Of a DNA stretch of 64,000 nt, positions 54,801 through 63,147 are shown one piece after another; the stretch's first letter is position 1; each line of letters begins with the position of its first letter. The stretch covers positions 96,387-160,386 of the forward strand of contig JAIYDP010000246.1 in NCBI GenBank assembly GCA_027487435.1, read 5' to 3'. The stretch comes from Verrucomicrobiaceae bacterium (lineage in GTDB: Bacteria > Verrucomicrobiota > Verrucomicrobiia > Verrucomicrobiales > Akkermansiaceae). The notes under the pieces are model-generated. The model was given only the letters and a program-made list of their open reading frames with translations. It ran no database searches and had not been told where the DNA came from. The position numbers were made by a program, and so were the translations under genes.

Positions 54801-56862
54801 ATGCGCTGACCCCCGTGACTTCAAAATAGGGAACCGCGTCCACGGCTGCATTGAGAACGGGGGGGAAGATGGTCGCGTACGTTTCCGGATCGGCAATCAG
54901 CCGCGGGCTATTACCGCTGGCCTGGCCTCTGAGCCAATACTCTTCGTGATCCGCCAGGGTGACAAGCAGACTTGTGTAGGTTTTCAGCGTTTCGGTGTCG
55001 AGATGTTGCAGCAGGCCCAACGCCCACTGCTTGACGAACCAAGAGGTTTGCGGATCTCTGACGAGTTGATCGATCCGTGCCCACATGGCGGGTGTGACCT
55101 TGGAGGGATTCTTGTAGGTCGTCCGCCAAGTACCCAGGACTTCATGCAGAGCCATGACACCTATATGCTGCAATCTCGCGTCGTCCGAGTTGATCATGTA
55201 CGACAGCATGGAGTCTCTTCCCAATCGCAGAATCGCCCCGATGGCGTCGTTGCGATAGGTCATTTCCGGGTGATGCAGATAGGTCAGGATGTCCTGGTCG
55301 GAAGTGGTGCTGCCCAGCAGCGTCGAAACCGCTTGGTACGCATGTGAATTCGGTAATTCGTTGAGAATATCCTGGTGACTCCACGGACCGCCTGGCACGG
55401 GGTCGAAAGAACGGAACGCGTCGTCGGCCGCAGTTCCCCAGGGACGCACGGGCAGGGTGAACGACTGGGCCCATTGGCTAAGGGGGGCTCCAAATAGGTG
55501 CAGGTGCTTCCGAGGCAGGGTGTAGTTCAAGGCATAGAGCGTACCCCAGCCATTTTGTGTCTCGCCCGTCGCCTTGTCGTAATTGCTTTCCGGCCCTCCG
55601 GCAACGCCGATGCCGCCATTATGACGGCGGGAGAGTTCCAGAATCCACCATCGGGCGTCCATGAAGGAGCGGTATTGCGCGGGGAGCTTCTCCGTCATCA
55701 GTCCCATCGATACGGACTTCCAGATTTCACCGATGCCCCCTCCCGTATGCCCCCGGCCATAGTCATTCATGCCATAGAAGAACTTCGTGGCGCATCGCTG
55801 CGCAGCTTGGGCATAGACCGAATTCTCCCCATTGGGTGTCAGCCGGCTTGCGGCAGCCATCGCAAGGGCCAGGTTGCCGGTTTTGCCATTGTCGTCGCTG
55901 AAGCCGGGCTTCGGGGTGTAGTCGCCGTATGGCACGCCGCCAGTACCGGAAAAGCGGTAGAAGTGGCGCAGGGAACTCTCGAGGGTGGCACTGTCGACGT
56001 TAATGCCGCAGGTTTTTGCGAGCAGCAGGAACGTGAGGGCGGGCACGCCTGCCGCATTCAGGTGTCCGCCGGAGTTATACGTGAAGGAGCCGCTGCGGCC
56101 CGCCCAGCCGCCGGCATAGATGGTGTCTCTCAGCTTGTCCGCCGCCTCCTGCATGAGCGGCAGCACCACGGGATCCCCGGTCCGCAAATAGTATTCAGCG
56201 ACGCCAATCCCCTCATAGCCGATCGACCAGGTGTGGTCGGCGAAACTTCCACGATTCTGCATCCAGCCGCGCACCACGGCGAGGTCGTTTGCATCTCCGG
56301 TGGAGAGAAGGAACAAGACGGATCCCCATTCATTCTGGCCCTGTGCGGCGAGCCGGTTGGCGAGATTGCGCACGATCAAGTCCGACTTCGGGCAATTGAG
56401 CGGCCAGGTCGCACTGTAGGAGCCCATCACGGGGATGTTCACCACCTTCGTCCCGAGGTTTTGGATCTGGAGGGAGATGATGCCGTCACTTGCTTCCGCA
56501 TCCGTGATGATTTTACCGAGCACCACGCGCGGGTCCACGCCGGTTAGCGTAACCCCGTTGATACTCTGGATGATCTGGCCTGCCGCGAGCGTGCCATTAC
56601 TGGCGGCGGGGGAACCCGCCTCGACATTGGTGATTTCCATGGTCCAGCCGGGGGATTCGATCCTGATGCCAATGCCCACGGGGCCGAAGTTTTTGATCTG
56701 CCAGCCCGTGGTGTTATTGGCGGTCGGGGCTGGGAGGAAAAACGGGTTGTTGGGCGCGAAGACGTAACTCGGAGGCGTGAAGTTACCGGATGCAGTAACG
56801 GATGCTGTAAGGAATGCGATGGCGATCGCAACGGCTTTGATGGTTTGGGAAAGTATTCTCAT
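51406..56862 (-). CDS. Giant secreted protein: PDZ, alpha-toroid, four Ig-like repeats, jelly roll, C-terminal 133-residue module
   Basis: A 1818-residue exported protein (signal peptide ending about SVTASG). Residues 55-136 form a PDZ-like domain (MEITNVEAGSPAASNGTLAA, then GQIIQSINGVTL). About 150-800 are alpha-helical, with an alpha/alpha-toroid pattern (GYEGIGVAEYYLRTGDP, then NDAIGAILRLGRDSML); this combination resembles proteins annotated DUF6288 in PVC bacteria. Four tandem Ig-like Big_5 repeats occupy 918-1378. A jelly-roll-like domain (about 1380-1570, LVFADNFEAG to ANIDNVSIS) follows, and the final 133 residues are the shared module. The toroid suggests glycan or polyketide-like substrate binding; no catalytic residues are claimed. 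Confidence 0.8.
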   Translation of the reverse strand: MRILSQTIKAVAIAIAFLTASVTASGNFTPPSYVFAPNNPFFLPAPTANNTTGWQIKNFGPVGIGIRIESPGWTMEITNVEAGSPAASNGTLAAGQIIQSINGVTLTGVDPRVVLGKIITDAEASDGIISLQIQNLGTKVVNIPVMGSYSATWPLNCPKSDLIVRNLANRLAAQGQNEWGSVLFLLSTGDANDLAVVRGWMQNRGSFADHTWSIGYEGIGVAEYYLRTGDPVVLPLMQEAADKLRDTIYAGGWAGRSGSFTYNSGGHLNAAGVPALTFLLLAKTCGINVDSATLESSLRHFYRFSGTGGVPYGDYTPKPGFSDDNGKTGNLALAMAAASRLTPNGENSVYAQAAQRCATKFFYGMNDYGRGHTGGGIGEIWKSVSMGLMTEKLPAQYRSFMDARWWILELSRRHNGGIGVAGGPESNYDKATGETQNGWGTLYALNYTLPRKHLHLFGAPLSQWAQSFTLPVRPWGTAADDAFRSFDPVPGGPWSHQDILNELPNSHAYQAVSTLLGSTTSDQDILTYLHHPEMTYRNDAIGAILRLGRDSMLSYMINSDDARLQHIGVMALHEVLGTWRTTYKNPSKVTPAMWARIDQLVRDPQTSWFVKQWALGLLQHLDTETLKTYTSLLVTLADHEEYWLRGQASGNSPRLIADPETYATIFPPVLNAAVDAVPYFEVTGVSALKTGLDAASSEIKNDALQMLMLAYTNLPQELVSERGIHVIPDGGEIKRKSFGQVFGFSEAGQLFVNTRPKKTSAWKVSGNDADLYTWDGNFQTNSAFHGRWRFINSHDKVKDEAAALALIQKQLAANQVPLSTDTSIGFYGFTVGADGLVYPSGLGNWPNPMRYSGNMTFGTYIDRAYQYKILTVYGRRYLMMEVEFIADADPTIEGGAGPELDPNYQTSYMVYANINTADTIPPEIITLSPADNATGVAVGSNLVATFSETIVRGTGDITLTNLTDGTQSTIAVTDTSQVSISGRVMTINPNPTSDLPVGKNFAVRIASTAVKDLANNNFAGIDSDTTWNFATAATDTSPPTISTLSPADSATGVAVGANLVATFGENISRGTGNITLRNLTDGTSITIPVTDTAQVSVSGAVLTINPTANLASGKNYAVRIAATAVKDLANNAFAGISNDTTWNFATVTADTIAPTISSLNPADNATSVAVGANLVATFSEAIALGTGVITLKNLSDATQTTIAVTDADQVSVSGSVLTINPTTDLVPNKNYAVQIADTAIDDFAGNSYPGITNETTWRFTTATPDTTTPTIFTSNPTNGTSDVISSANLTATFSESIAIGTGNITLKNLTDGTQVVITLPNSQVTVTGNALTINPAADLLKGKNYAVQIADTAIDDLAGNSYAGILIDSTWAFATEVAPPADLVFADNFEAGANIFGGTTPDVATYTLANTSQQANTSLWVRSTVGFKANLNGLVDETENGGANFTDPVGSQAYAFRYTNSAVTSTAGKIGVLTAGRTYTVSFDVVRDGWDNNSSTAGVQAGFAYDARLIAFASGNDRATGGTQLKRVTGNATSDGLYRTISFTYTTGETADSASLGLDLGLRFIGATSSANIDNVSISTTGPSGPGPVASFVISPIASPQTVGTPITGITLTAKDAANATATSFNGTVTFGGTGGFTGTSANFVAGVLTGVSVTPTVPGSNLTFTVNNGAGQIGSATISMIQTPYEAWAGTSVVFDADANNDGVHNGMAWVLGAGNPSENTLNKLPVATRNGAYLRLTFRCLKSSNRGGAALKVQVSDDLGLADPWTNHEATVPDADSTVNGIIFDTTDAGNFINVIADIPTSGAKLFGRLSAISPP
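52731..54111 (-). repeat. Four tandem Ig-like (Big_5) domain repeats
   Basis: Units begin at 54111, 53760, 53415 and 53070 (period about 345-351 bp, 115-117 residues). Each opens D-T-x-x-P-x-I followed by SPADNATGVAVGSNLVATFS-like sequence. Each also contains GTGxITLxNLTD and ends W-x-F-x-T/A. High DNA similarity between units suggests recent duplication or conversion. Confidence 0.88.
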
Positions 56863-56975
56863 TCGATATTTCGTTCTTGTGTTGTGGTGTTACCGTAAAA
56901 AATTACTAGGCACCGCCAAGTGCCGCGTACACAGGTGGGTGCACGGAGCTATCGGTAAATTTGCAGAGCACGGAC

Positions 56976-57377
56976 TCATGGCGCATTCACCGCGCTCAGG
57001 CGGCCGAAGAGTTTGGCTCCGTCCGCGGGAATGTCGGCGATGACGTTGATGAAATCGCCGTCTGCCGTGGTGTCGAAGACCACGCGATTGACGGTGGAGT
57101 CCGTATCGGGCACGGCGGCCTCAATACTGGTCCATGGATTGGAAACGCCCATGTCGTTGCTAGATTGCACTTTGAGCACCACACCACCGCGCTTCGTGGA
57201 TTTTAGGCAGCGGAAGTTGAGGCGCAGGTTGGCTCCGTTACGAGTGGCGACGGGCAGTTTGTTGAGCGCGTTTTCGGCAGGAGTGGCGGCACCTAACACC
57301 CATGCCATGCCGTTATCCACTCCGTCGTTGTTGGCATCGGCATCGAAGGCGACGCCGGGGCCTGCCCAGGTGTCGTA
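56976..57377 (-). repeat. C-terminal 133-residue module, copy 3
   Basis: Encodes the last 133 residues of the third giant protein plus stop (YDTWAGPGVAFDADANNDGV ... LFGRLSAVNAP). Gap-free with the other two copies; about 72% identical to copy 2 by hand count. Confidence 0.9.
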
Positions 57378-60300
57378 GGGGTTGGCTGAACCAGCGACGA
57401 GACGGAGTTGATTGCTGACCACTTGAAGGGTGTAGCCGGAAATCGGAACGGCGAGCGTCGGCGTGCCGGTTATCGAACCGGCGGTGAGCAGGGTGTGGCT
57501 TGCCAAGGTGGGCGTGCCGGTGACGAGCACGGTCTGTCCAGTGAAATTCACCGTCGCACTTGCGGCAGTGACTGGTGTGGCGATGTCAAGCCCCAGACTA
57601 CCGCCACCAAAGGTGATCGCGGAGGTGGATTGAGCAGCTCCCGTGATGAGCAAAGTTCCGCCGTTGATCTGTGTCAGACCGGTGTAGGTGTTCGAGACGG
57701 AGAGGACGAGAGTGCCAGTGCCGAGCTTGGTGAGACCGCGGGCACCGCCGCCGGTGCCGGTGGAGTTGGCGATGACATTACCGATTGTGAACGAAGCGCC
57801 ACTGGCATTGGTGGTGTCGAAGCCGAAATTCGATCCGGCGTTCATGCCGTTGGTGGCACCTGTGCTTGCGGCCTGGTTGGTGAGCACGGTGGCGACGTTG
57901 GCGGTGCTAAACTCACCGGTGCCACCGACGCTCAAGGCAAGTGTGGCGCCGGACTTGACGTTGAGCCTGTTGGTGGCCGAGCTTGTCAACGAGGCTGTTT
58001 TCGCGAATTGCAAAGTTCCCGCGCTGACCGTGGTCAGACCTGTGATGCTGTTGGTGCCGGACAATATCTGATGGACGCTAGAGGAATAGGTGAGCCCGGA
58101 GCTGGCTGTGATATTTCCTGCAAAACTGCCGCCGCCTAGGGAACCGCTACCGCCGATTGCCAAGCCCTTTACTGACATGGGGCCGGTGAAGGTGTTTGTG
58201 CCATTCAGGGTTAAGCTGCCGCTCTGGGTGCCAGTCACAGATAGCCCGTAGCCAGAGCCGCCATCACTGATGTTACCATTGAAAACAAAGTTCACTTGGA
58301 CTGTAGAGGAACTTTGATTCAGAGTAATCGACTGACCAAGGGTGACATTGCCGTCGAAGGTCACGAGACCGACGCCGCTGGAGCCTGATCGATTGAAGTT
58401 CGTGGTAGCCCGATTCCACTGGATTGCATTGGGAATCGTAGTGGCGCTTGAAGTAGGCATCGTCCAGGTGCCACTGGCACCGGAGCCGATGGTCAGAGTG
58501 CCGGAGCCAAAGCCATTGAAGTTACCAGTAGCGAAACCCGCCAACGAGCCGCCATTTAAGTTGAAACCTCCGGAGAAGCTGTTGCCGCCGCTGAGGGCGA
58601 GGCCGGTGCCATTTGTCAGAGTGACGCTGCCCGTGCCGGTGATCGCTCCTAAACCCTGCGCGGCACCGGTTCGGTTAATGACGAGACTGCCGTTGTTGAG
58701 GATGGCGGTATTTGCAATGGAACCCGTACTGCCGCCGTTGCCGAGTTGCAGCGTTCCGGCGTTGATGGTGGTGCCTCCGGTGTAGGTGTTGGCTGCGGTG
58801 AGGATCAGGGTGCCGGCACCGGATTTGTTCAAACCATCGCTGCCAGCGATGATGCTGTCGATGGAGAGCGAGCGGTCCGACTGGGAAACATGAACGGCTG
58901 GCCTGCCGGAAGTGAGATCAAGGGTGAGGGTGTTGCCGCTGATCGTTAGATTGTGACTCGATGCCGTGTCGGTGAAGTTGATGTTTCCGATGGTGCGGTT
59001 GCCACCCAGGGTGATGGTCCGGTCCGCCGTGAAGTCCAGATTGAAGTTGGCGGTGGAATTGGAGCCGTTGGCGATGGTGCCGCCGGACCAGCTTCCGGCA
59101 GTGGTCCATGTATTGTTCGTGGCGTCGGCTCCGTCGTAAATCCAGACTTCGCCTTCGACGGCCGCGACGGTGAAGTTCCAGGTCGTGTCGTTAAGGATGC
59201 CGGCAAAGTTGTTTTCGGCGAGGTCTCCGATGGCGGTGGCCGGGATCTGAACTGCGTAGTTATTACCTAACAGGAGAGCGGCGGTCGGGTTGATGGTCAG
59301 CACCGCGCCTGAGACAGTGACCTGGGTCGTGTCGGTGACGGAGATGTTCGTCTGGGTTGCGTCGGTCAGGTTCTTCAGGGTGATGTTGCCAGTGCCGATG
59401 ACGACGGATTCGTCAAAAGTGATGATCAGGTTGCCGTTGATCCCGACATTCGATGCTCCATTCGTCGGGTTGAGTGAAACTACGAGCGGTTCGGTGGTGT
59501 CCGGCACTCCGGTAGTGGCGGAGGCTGCGGAGGACCAGTTGCTGACATTTTGGGCGGGACTCTTGTCACGGGCACGGACGCGGTAGCTGTATTCGGTGCC
59601 GGGTTGGAGACCGCTGTTGGTGTAAGTCGGGCTGTTCTGCCAACCGCTATCGGCGGCGCCTGGGTTGCCGGTGGTTTCCTCGAAGTAGTATTCCACGCCA
59701 CTGGGATCGGTGGTGGTGGTGGCGGTCATGCTGATGACGTCGATGCCGAGGGCGGTGGGCGGAGTGATGAAACTCGACGTCGCGGGCGACGGCGGCGTGG
59801 TGTCCGGGGCGATGGTGCTGGCGGATACCGGGGCGGAATCGGTGGTGGTGTTTCCGGCTGGGTCCTTGGCGCGAACAATATAAGTGTAGCTGGTGCCGGG
59901 GGTGAGTCCGGTGGCGGTGAAGGACGGGCTGGACTGCCAGCCACTGCCAGGGCCGCCGCCGACGGTGCAGACGAATTCATATTGGACGCCGTTGATGTCG
60001 GACGCGGTGTTGGCTGCCATGCTGATCGAGTTTTCTCCAAGGACTTGGAGCGGGCCGGCGAAGGTCATCGGGTCGGGCGTGGGCTTGGTCACGTCGTTGC
60101 CGGGTGCAGCGCTAAAGACGGCGGAAAAGGCGGTTTCGTTGCCCGCCGAATCCTTCGCCTTGACGCGGAAGTCCTGGCTCACGCCATCGGTTAGTCCCGT
60201 GCTGTCCCAACGGGTGCTGGTGATCCAACCGCTGTTGGTGGAGTTGCTGGTGTTTTCAAACCAATACTGCACGGACTCCGAGGCATCGACAGCGGTGGTG

Positions 60301-62750
60301 GCAACCATGCCCACGGTGCTGGTGTTCACCGCGGTAGGGGCAGTGGCGAAGCTCATCGGACTGGGCGTAGGCGGAGTCACATCCGGCCCGGAAGCGGCGA
60401 CGAGCAGATCGACCATGGCGCGACCCATGGCATCGCCAACCAACATGTAAGTTCCGGCACGATTGAGGTAGTGGTTGTTTCCTTCCCCTCCCTCGCTGAG
60501 CGGATTTGTATAGACCGTCTTCACGTTGATCTGAGGGTTGCTTCCGGTCGTGCTGTCCACGGCAAGGTGGGCGTCGCGGACCGCAACACCGTTTGCCGGA
60601 GTGGTCATTTCGAGCGTTGCCTCACCGAGCGTGCCGAGGACGAAGGGCGCGTTGGTCGCGACCTTGCCACGGTAGCGGGTTGTGTAATAACTGCGCAGCG
60701 AATCAATCAGAGTAACGAGGTTTTGTTCGTAAGCGGCGGCCCAACTACTGACACCAAGATCCCTTTCGCCCTGCCACCAGACAAAGCCTGCAATTTCGAA
60801 TCCTTGGGTGGCCCAACCGGGGTATTGCGCGGCAAAATTATCCAGCACATCAACCACATTGGTAACCGCCGCATCCGGGTGTGCCCATTGGGATTCGTCC
60901 TTGAAATAAATATCGTATTGCTTGCCCCCATACCAAGCGCCGGGGGTCGTTGGAATCGGGAGTCCGTAGCCAGCGGCGCCGGGCGGCAGGATATCCCAGC
61001 TGAGGGAGCGGTTGCCAATGGACGATTTGAGCAGCAGGACAGGTTCATCGTGATACCAGCCCATGATGTGGCCGAATCCGAGTTCGGGGCCTAAGTTGTT
61101 GCTGCTTGCGCCGCAGCCGGGGGTCAGCCCTTTATTGTGAATGGCGGAAATCACTCCACGATAGCGGACATCCTGCCGTTGTGTCCATCCGCCTGCTTCG
61201 TTCACAAGATTGGGGAACTTGTTTTGGCGGAGCGTCATGGTTTCGAGTGATTTGTCATCCGTGCCATAAACGTTGCCCAAGCCGACCATGTTGGACTGGC
61301 CTGACATGATGTAAACCTTGACCGGTTTGTTGGTGACACCGGGCGAGGCGTCCGGATCGGGAAGCGGATAGGGGACGCGGGGCTTGTCATTCGCGTTGAA
61401 GGGGCTGGTGAAGCAAGCGACCACCTCGTAGTAGTCACCGGCACCGTCACCGTCCGTGTCCGGGACGTGCGGATTGGTCCCGGCGTTGTTTTTGCTCACG
61501 ACGGTTCCAGTGTTGGTTTCGGCTCCATCGAGAAGGCCGTCTTTGTCCTTGTCGTTATCTCTCGGATTGGTGCCGGTGTTGGAAGCACTGGTCCAAAGGC
61601 CGGTGTTGCTTTCGGCTCCGTCGGACAGGCCGTCGTCGTCGGAGTCGAAATCAACCGGGATGGTGGCGGGGCGAAGTCCGACGCCGGTCATCTCAGGGCC
61701 GTCGAGTAGAGTATCATTGTCCGTATCGTTGTCGGTGGGATTGGTGCCGAAATTGTATTCCTGGATGGCGGTGAGTCCGTCCACATCCAGGTCGGTCGAG
61801 GGTTCGAGGGCGGTGGACGATGGCGGATCCGTGTTGGCCAGCTCGTAGGTGTCTGGGAAGCCGTCGCCGTCCGTGTCGATGACGATAAAGGAGAAAAGAT
61901 CCCCGGTGACCGGGGTGCCGTTCGGATTGCCGTCTGGATAGGAATCGACACGCCAGTAGTAGGTGCTCGCAACGGGGGCATTCACACTGGTGGTGCTGGT
62001 GAGCACGCCATCGACCACCTGGGTGAGGGCTGCCGGGTCGGTGCCGAAAAAGACATCGACCGGCACATTTCCGCCGGGTGTGTTCGGCGGCATGTTGGTC
62101 CAACTGAGGACTGTGTTGCCGGAGGACATTACCACGCCGGTGGCCGGGGATGGATTCATGTCGTGGCCGGTGATCAGGCGGATGTTGTCGTAGAGCACGC
62201 GTGCGTTCGAGAACACAAGCCGGATGCCAACATCCTTGCCGAGATGGGCGTTCGCGCCGTCCGGCGTGAAGGTCAGACTGCGCACAGCGGACATGTCCTT
62301 GGTGGTGACGGTGCCGGTGGTGCTGGCGAGCAGGGTGCCGGAAGCGAGGAGTTCGACCCTGAAGTTGGCGCTGGCAACACTGGTGTCCACTGCGGTGTTG
62401 AAAGTCACTTTGTAGGGGACATTCGCCGTCAACGTCTGGCCGGTCGCACCCGTGGCGGTGGTCAGGAACGAGTTGGTGTAACTGCAGCAGTAGGCCTGAG
62501 CACCGTATGGCGTGGTGAAGGGCGGGGTGGCGGGCCAGGCGACGGTTTCGTTGTAGAGGCCGCGGTTGGTGGCACCAAAGCCTGTGGTCGAGCCGACCCA
62601 TTTGCCGCCGGATGGGACGGTGTTCTGCACGAAGCCGGTGACGACCGGGGCTTCGAAGCTTTCGGAAAAAACAACGCCAGCGCCAGCCGGGCTGGCGAGA
62701 GCCAGCGCTGCAGCTAGGGCGTTTGCTAGTAGGATTCGGATCGGATTCAT
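56976..62750 (-). CDS. Giant secreted protein with embedded SASA esterase, TSP3, FN3-like, Ig-like and passenger repeats, C-terminal 133-residue module
   Basis: A 1924-residue exported protein (signal peptide MNPIRILLANALAAALALAS...AGA). Order of parts: jelly-roll-like domain (about 26-195, VVFSESFEAP to YDNIRLI); FN3-like region; thrombospondin type-3 Ca-binding repeats (about 290-440); SASA esterase (about 475-780, SGQSNMVG with Ser486, VWWQGERD, and NHYLNRAGTYMLVGDAMGRA with the probable catalytic His); three FN3-like repeats; one Ig-like repeat; passenger-associated repeats; and the shared 133-residue module. The esterase core is intact, unlike its relatives with altered QGE motifs. No autotransporter barrel is present. 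It is probably a cell-surface carbohydrate esterase on a long stalk. Confidence 0.83.
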   Translation of the reverse strand: MNPIRILLANALAAALALASPAGAGVVFSESFEAPVVTGFVQNTVPSGGKWVGSTTGFGATNRGLYNETVAWPATPPFTTPYGAQAYCCSYTNSFLTTATGATGQTLTANVPYKVTFNTAVDTSVASANFRVELLASGTLLASTTGTVTTKDMSAVRSLTFTPDGANAHLGKDVGIRLVFSNARVLYDNIRLITGHDMNPSPATGVVMSSGNTVLSWTNMPPNTPGGNVPVDVFFGTDPAALTQVVDGVLTSTTSVNAPVASTYYWRVDSYPDGNPNGTPVTGDLFSFIVIDTDGDGFPDTYELANTDPPSSTALEPSTDLDVDGLTAIQEYNFGTNPTDNDTDNDTLLDGPEMTGVGLRPATIPVDFDSDDDGLSDGAESNTGLWTSASNTGTNPRDNDKDKDGLLDGAETNTGTVVSKNNAGTNPHVPDTDGDGAGDYYEVVACFTSPFNANDKPRVPYPLPDPDASPGVTNKPVKVYIMSGQSNMVGLGNVYGTDDKSLETMTLRQNKFPNLVNEAGGWTQRQDVRYRGVISAIHNKGLTPGCGASSNNLGPELGFGHIMGWYHDEPVLLLKSSIGNRSLSWDILPPGAAGYGLPIPTTPGAWYGGKQYDIYFKDESQWAHPDAAVTNVVDVLDNFAAQYPGWATQGFEIAGFVWWQGERDLGVSSWAAAYEQNLVTLIDSLRSYYTTRYRGKVATNAPFVLGTLGEATLEMTTPANGVAVRDAHLAVDSTTGSNPQINVKTVYTNPLSEGGEGNNHYLNRAGTYMLVGDAMGRAMVDLLVAASGPDVTPPTPSPMSFATAPTAVNTSTVGMVATTAVDASESVQYWFENTSNSTNSGWITSTRWDSTGLTDGVSQDFRVKAKDSAGNETAFSAVFSAAPGNDVTKPTPDPMTFAGPLQVLGENSISMAANTASDINGVQYEFVCTVGGGPGSGWQSSPSFTATGLTPGTSYTYIVRAKDPAGNTTTDSAPVSASTIAPDTTPPSPATSSFITPPTALGIDVISMTATTTTDPSGVEYYFEETTGNPGAADSGWQNSPTYTNSGLQPGTEYSYRVRARDKSPAQNVSNWSSAASATTGVPDTTEPLVVSLNPTNGASNVGINGNLIITFDESVVIGTGNITLKNLTDATQTNISVTDTTQVTVSGAVLTINPTAALLLGNNYAVQIPATAIGDLAENNFAGILNDTTWNFTVAAVEGEVWIYDGADATNNTWTTAGSWSGGTIANGSNSTANFNLDFTADRTITLGGNRTIGNINFTDTASSHNLTISGNTLTLDLTSGRPAVHVSQSDRSLSIDSIIAGSDGLNKSGAGTLILTAANTYTGGTTINAGTLQLGNGGSTGSIANTAILNNGSLVINRTGAAQGLGAITGTGSVTLTNGTGLALSGGNSFSGGFNLNGGSLAGFATGNFNGFGSGTLTIGSGASGTWTMPTSSATTIPNAIQWNRATTNFNRSGSSGVGLVTFDGNVTLGQSITLNQSSSTVQVNFVFNGNISDGGSGYGLSVTGTQSGSLTLNGTNTFTGPMSVKGLAIGGSGSLGGGSFAGNITASSGLTYSSSVHQILSGTNSITGLTTVSAGTLQFAKTASLTSSATNRLNVKSGATLALSVGGTGEFSTANVATVLTNQAASTGATNGMNAGSNFGFDTTNASGASFTIGNVIANSTGTGGGARGLTKLGTGTLVLSVSNTYTGLTQINGGTLLITGAAQSTSAITFGGGSLGLDIATPVTAASATVNFTGQTVLVTGTPTLASHTLLTAGSITGTPTLAVPISGYTLQVVSNQLRLVAGSANPYDTWAGPGVAFDADANNDGVDNGMAWVLGAATPAENALNKLPVATRNGANLRLNFRCLKSTKRGGVVLKVQSSNDMGVSNPWTSIEAAVPDTDSTVNRVVFDTTADGDFINVIADIPADGAKLFGRLSAVNAP
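57645..57737 (-). repeat. Passenger-associated beta-strand repeat in giant protein 3 (second)
   Basis: Encodes GLTKLGTGTLVLSVSNTYTG followed by LTQINGGTLLIT, a canonical autotransporter-associated repeat. Confidence 0.85.
58745..58836 (-). repeat. Passenger-associated beta-strand repeat in giant protein 3 (first)
   Basis: Encodes GLNKSGAGTLILTAANTYTG followed by GTTINAGTLQLG, a canonical autotransporter-associated repeat. Confidence 0.85.
59160..59501 (-). repeat. Single Ig-like (Big_5) repeat in giant protein 3
   Basis: Encodes DTTEPLVVSLNPTNGASNVG... with GTGNITLKNLTDATQTNISV and a closing DTTWNFTVA. It matches the four-repeat array of giant protein 2 closely, including INPT and the NYAVQI segment, so the domain has moved or been converted between the two genes. 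Confidence 0.85.
59515..60386 (-). repeat. Three FN3-like repeats in giant protein 3
   Basis: Units begin near 60386, 60096 and 59803, each opening D-V/T-T-x-P-x-P and containing SGW plus F/Y-x-V-R-A/V-K/R-(A)-K/R-D. The period is about 290 bp. They lie between the esterase and the Ig-like repeat and probably form a spacer stalk. Confidence 0.8.
61425..61880 (-). repeat. Thrombospondin type-3 Ca-binding repeats in giant protein 3
   Basis: Encodes repeated Asp-rich turns (DTDGDGFPDTYE, DNDTDNDTLLDG, DFDSDDDGLSDGAE, DNDKDKDGLLDGAE, DTDGDGAGDYYE). These are typical Ca2+-binding linkers in secreted bacterial proteins, and here they precede the esterase. Confidence 0.88.
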
Positions 62751-63147
62751 GAGGATACAGGTGGTGCGCTTTGTCGTTGGAGATTGGGGTGGTGTTCGGT
62801 GTGTTTCGAGTGCTTAAAATTCAAAATTTTTGATGTTATTTGGAAATGCTGGGCAATCGGAAACGCTAAACAGTGCGTGCGGAATAGTATTCCCTCCCTC
62901 ATTTGACAAAATAATTTTTTTCAGCAACTGATCCTACTTTACCCAACTTATCTTTTGAAGCCATTCGGAGGAAGACTGCCTGCTTTTCTCGACCGAATTG
63001 ACTAGCTTTCTCATATACTATGAGGAAAAAGTTCGTTAGAAATTAAGCTTAATCGGGATTGGTGAACGCCTTCCTAGACTGTTTGCCAAAAATAATTGCC
63101 GAAACACGAAAATAAAAAATTGTACAAACGTTTGAATTGATTCATCA
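62751..63147. other. Intergenic region, 397 bp, between giant gene 3 and the transposase
   Basis: No gene is supported. It is AT-rich compared with the giant gene. It contains a candidate promoter for giant gene 3 and a perfect 12-bp palindrome ATTAAGCTTAAT (63042-63053). The left end of the IS630-type element must lie in it, but the inverted repeat cannot be fixed without the right end. Confidence 0.5.
62881..62909 (-). promoter_or_regulatory. Possible promoter of giant gene 3
   Basis: On the minus strand TTGTCA (62909-62904) and TATTCC (62886-62881) are separated by 17 bp. A leader of roughly 125 bases would result. Consensus match is moderate. Confidence 0.35.
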
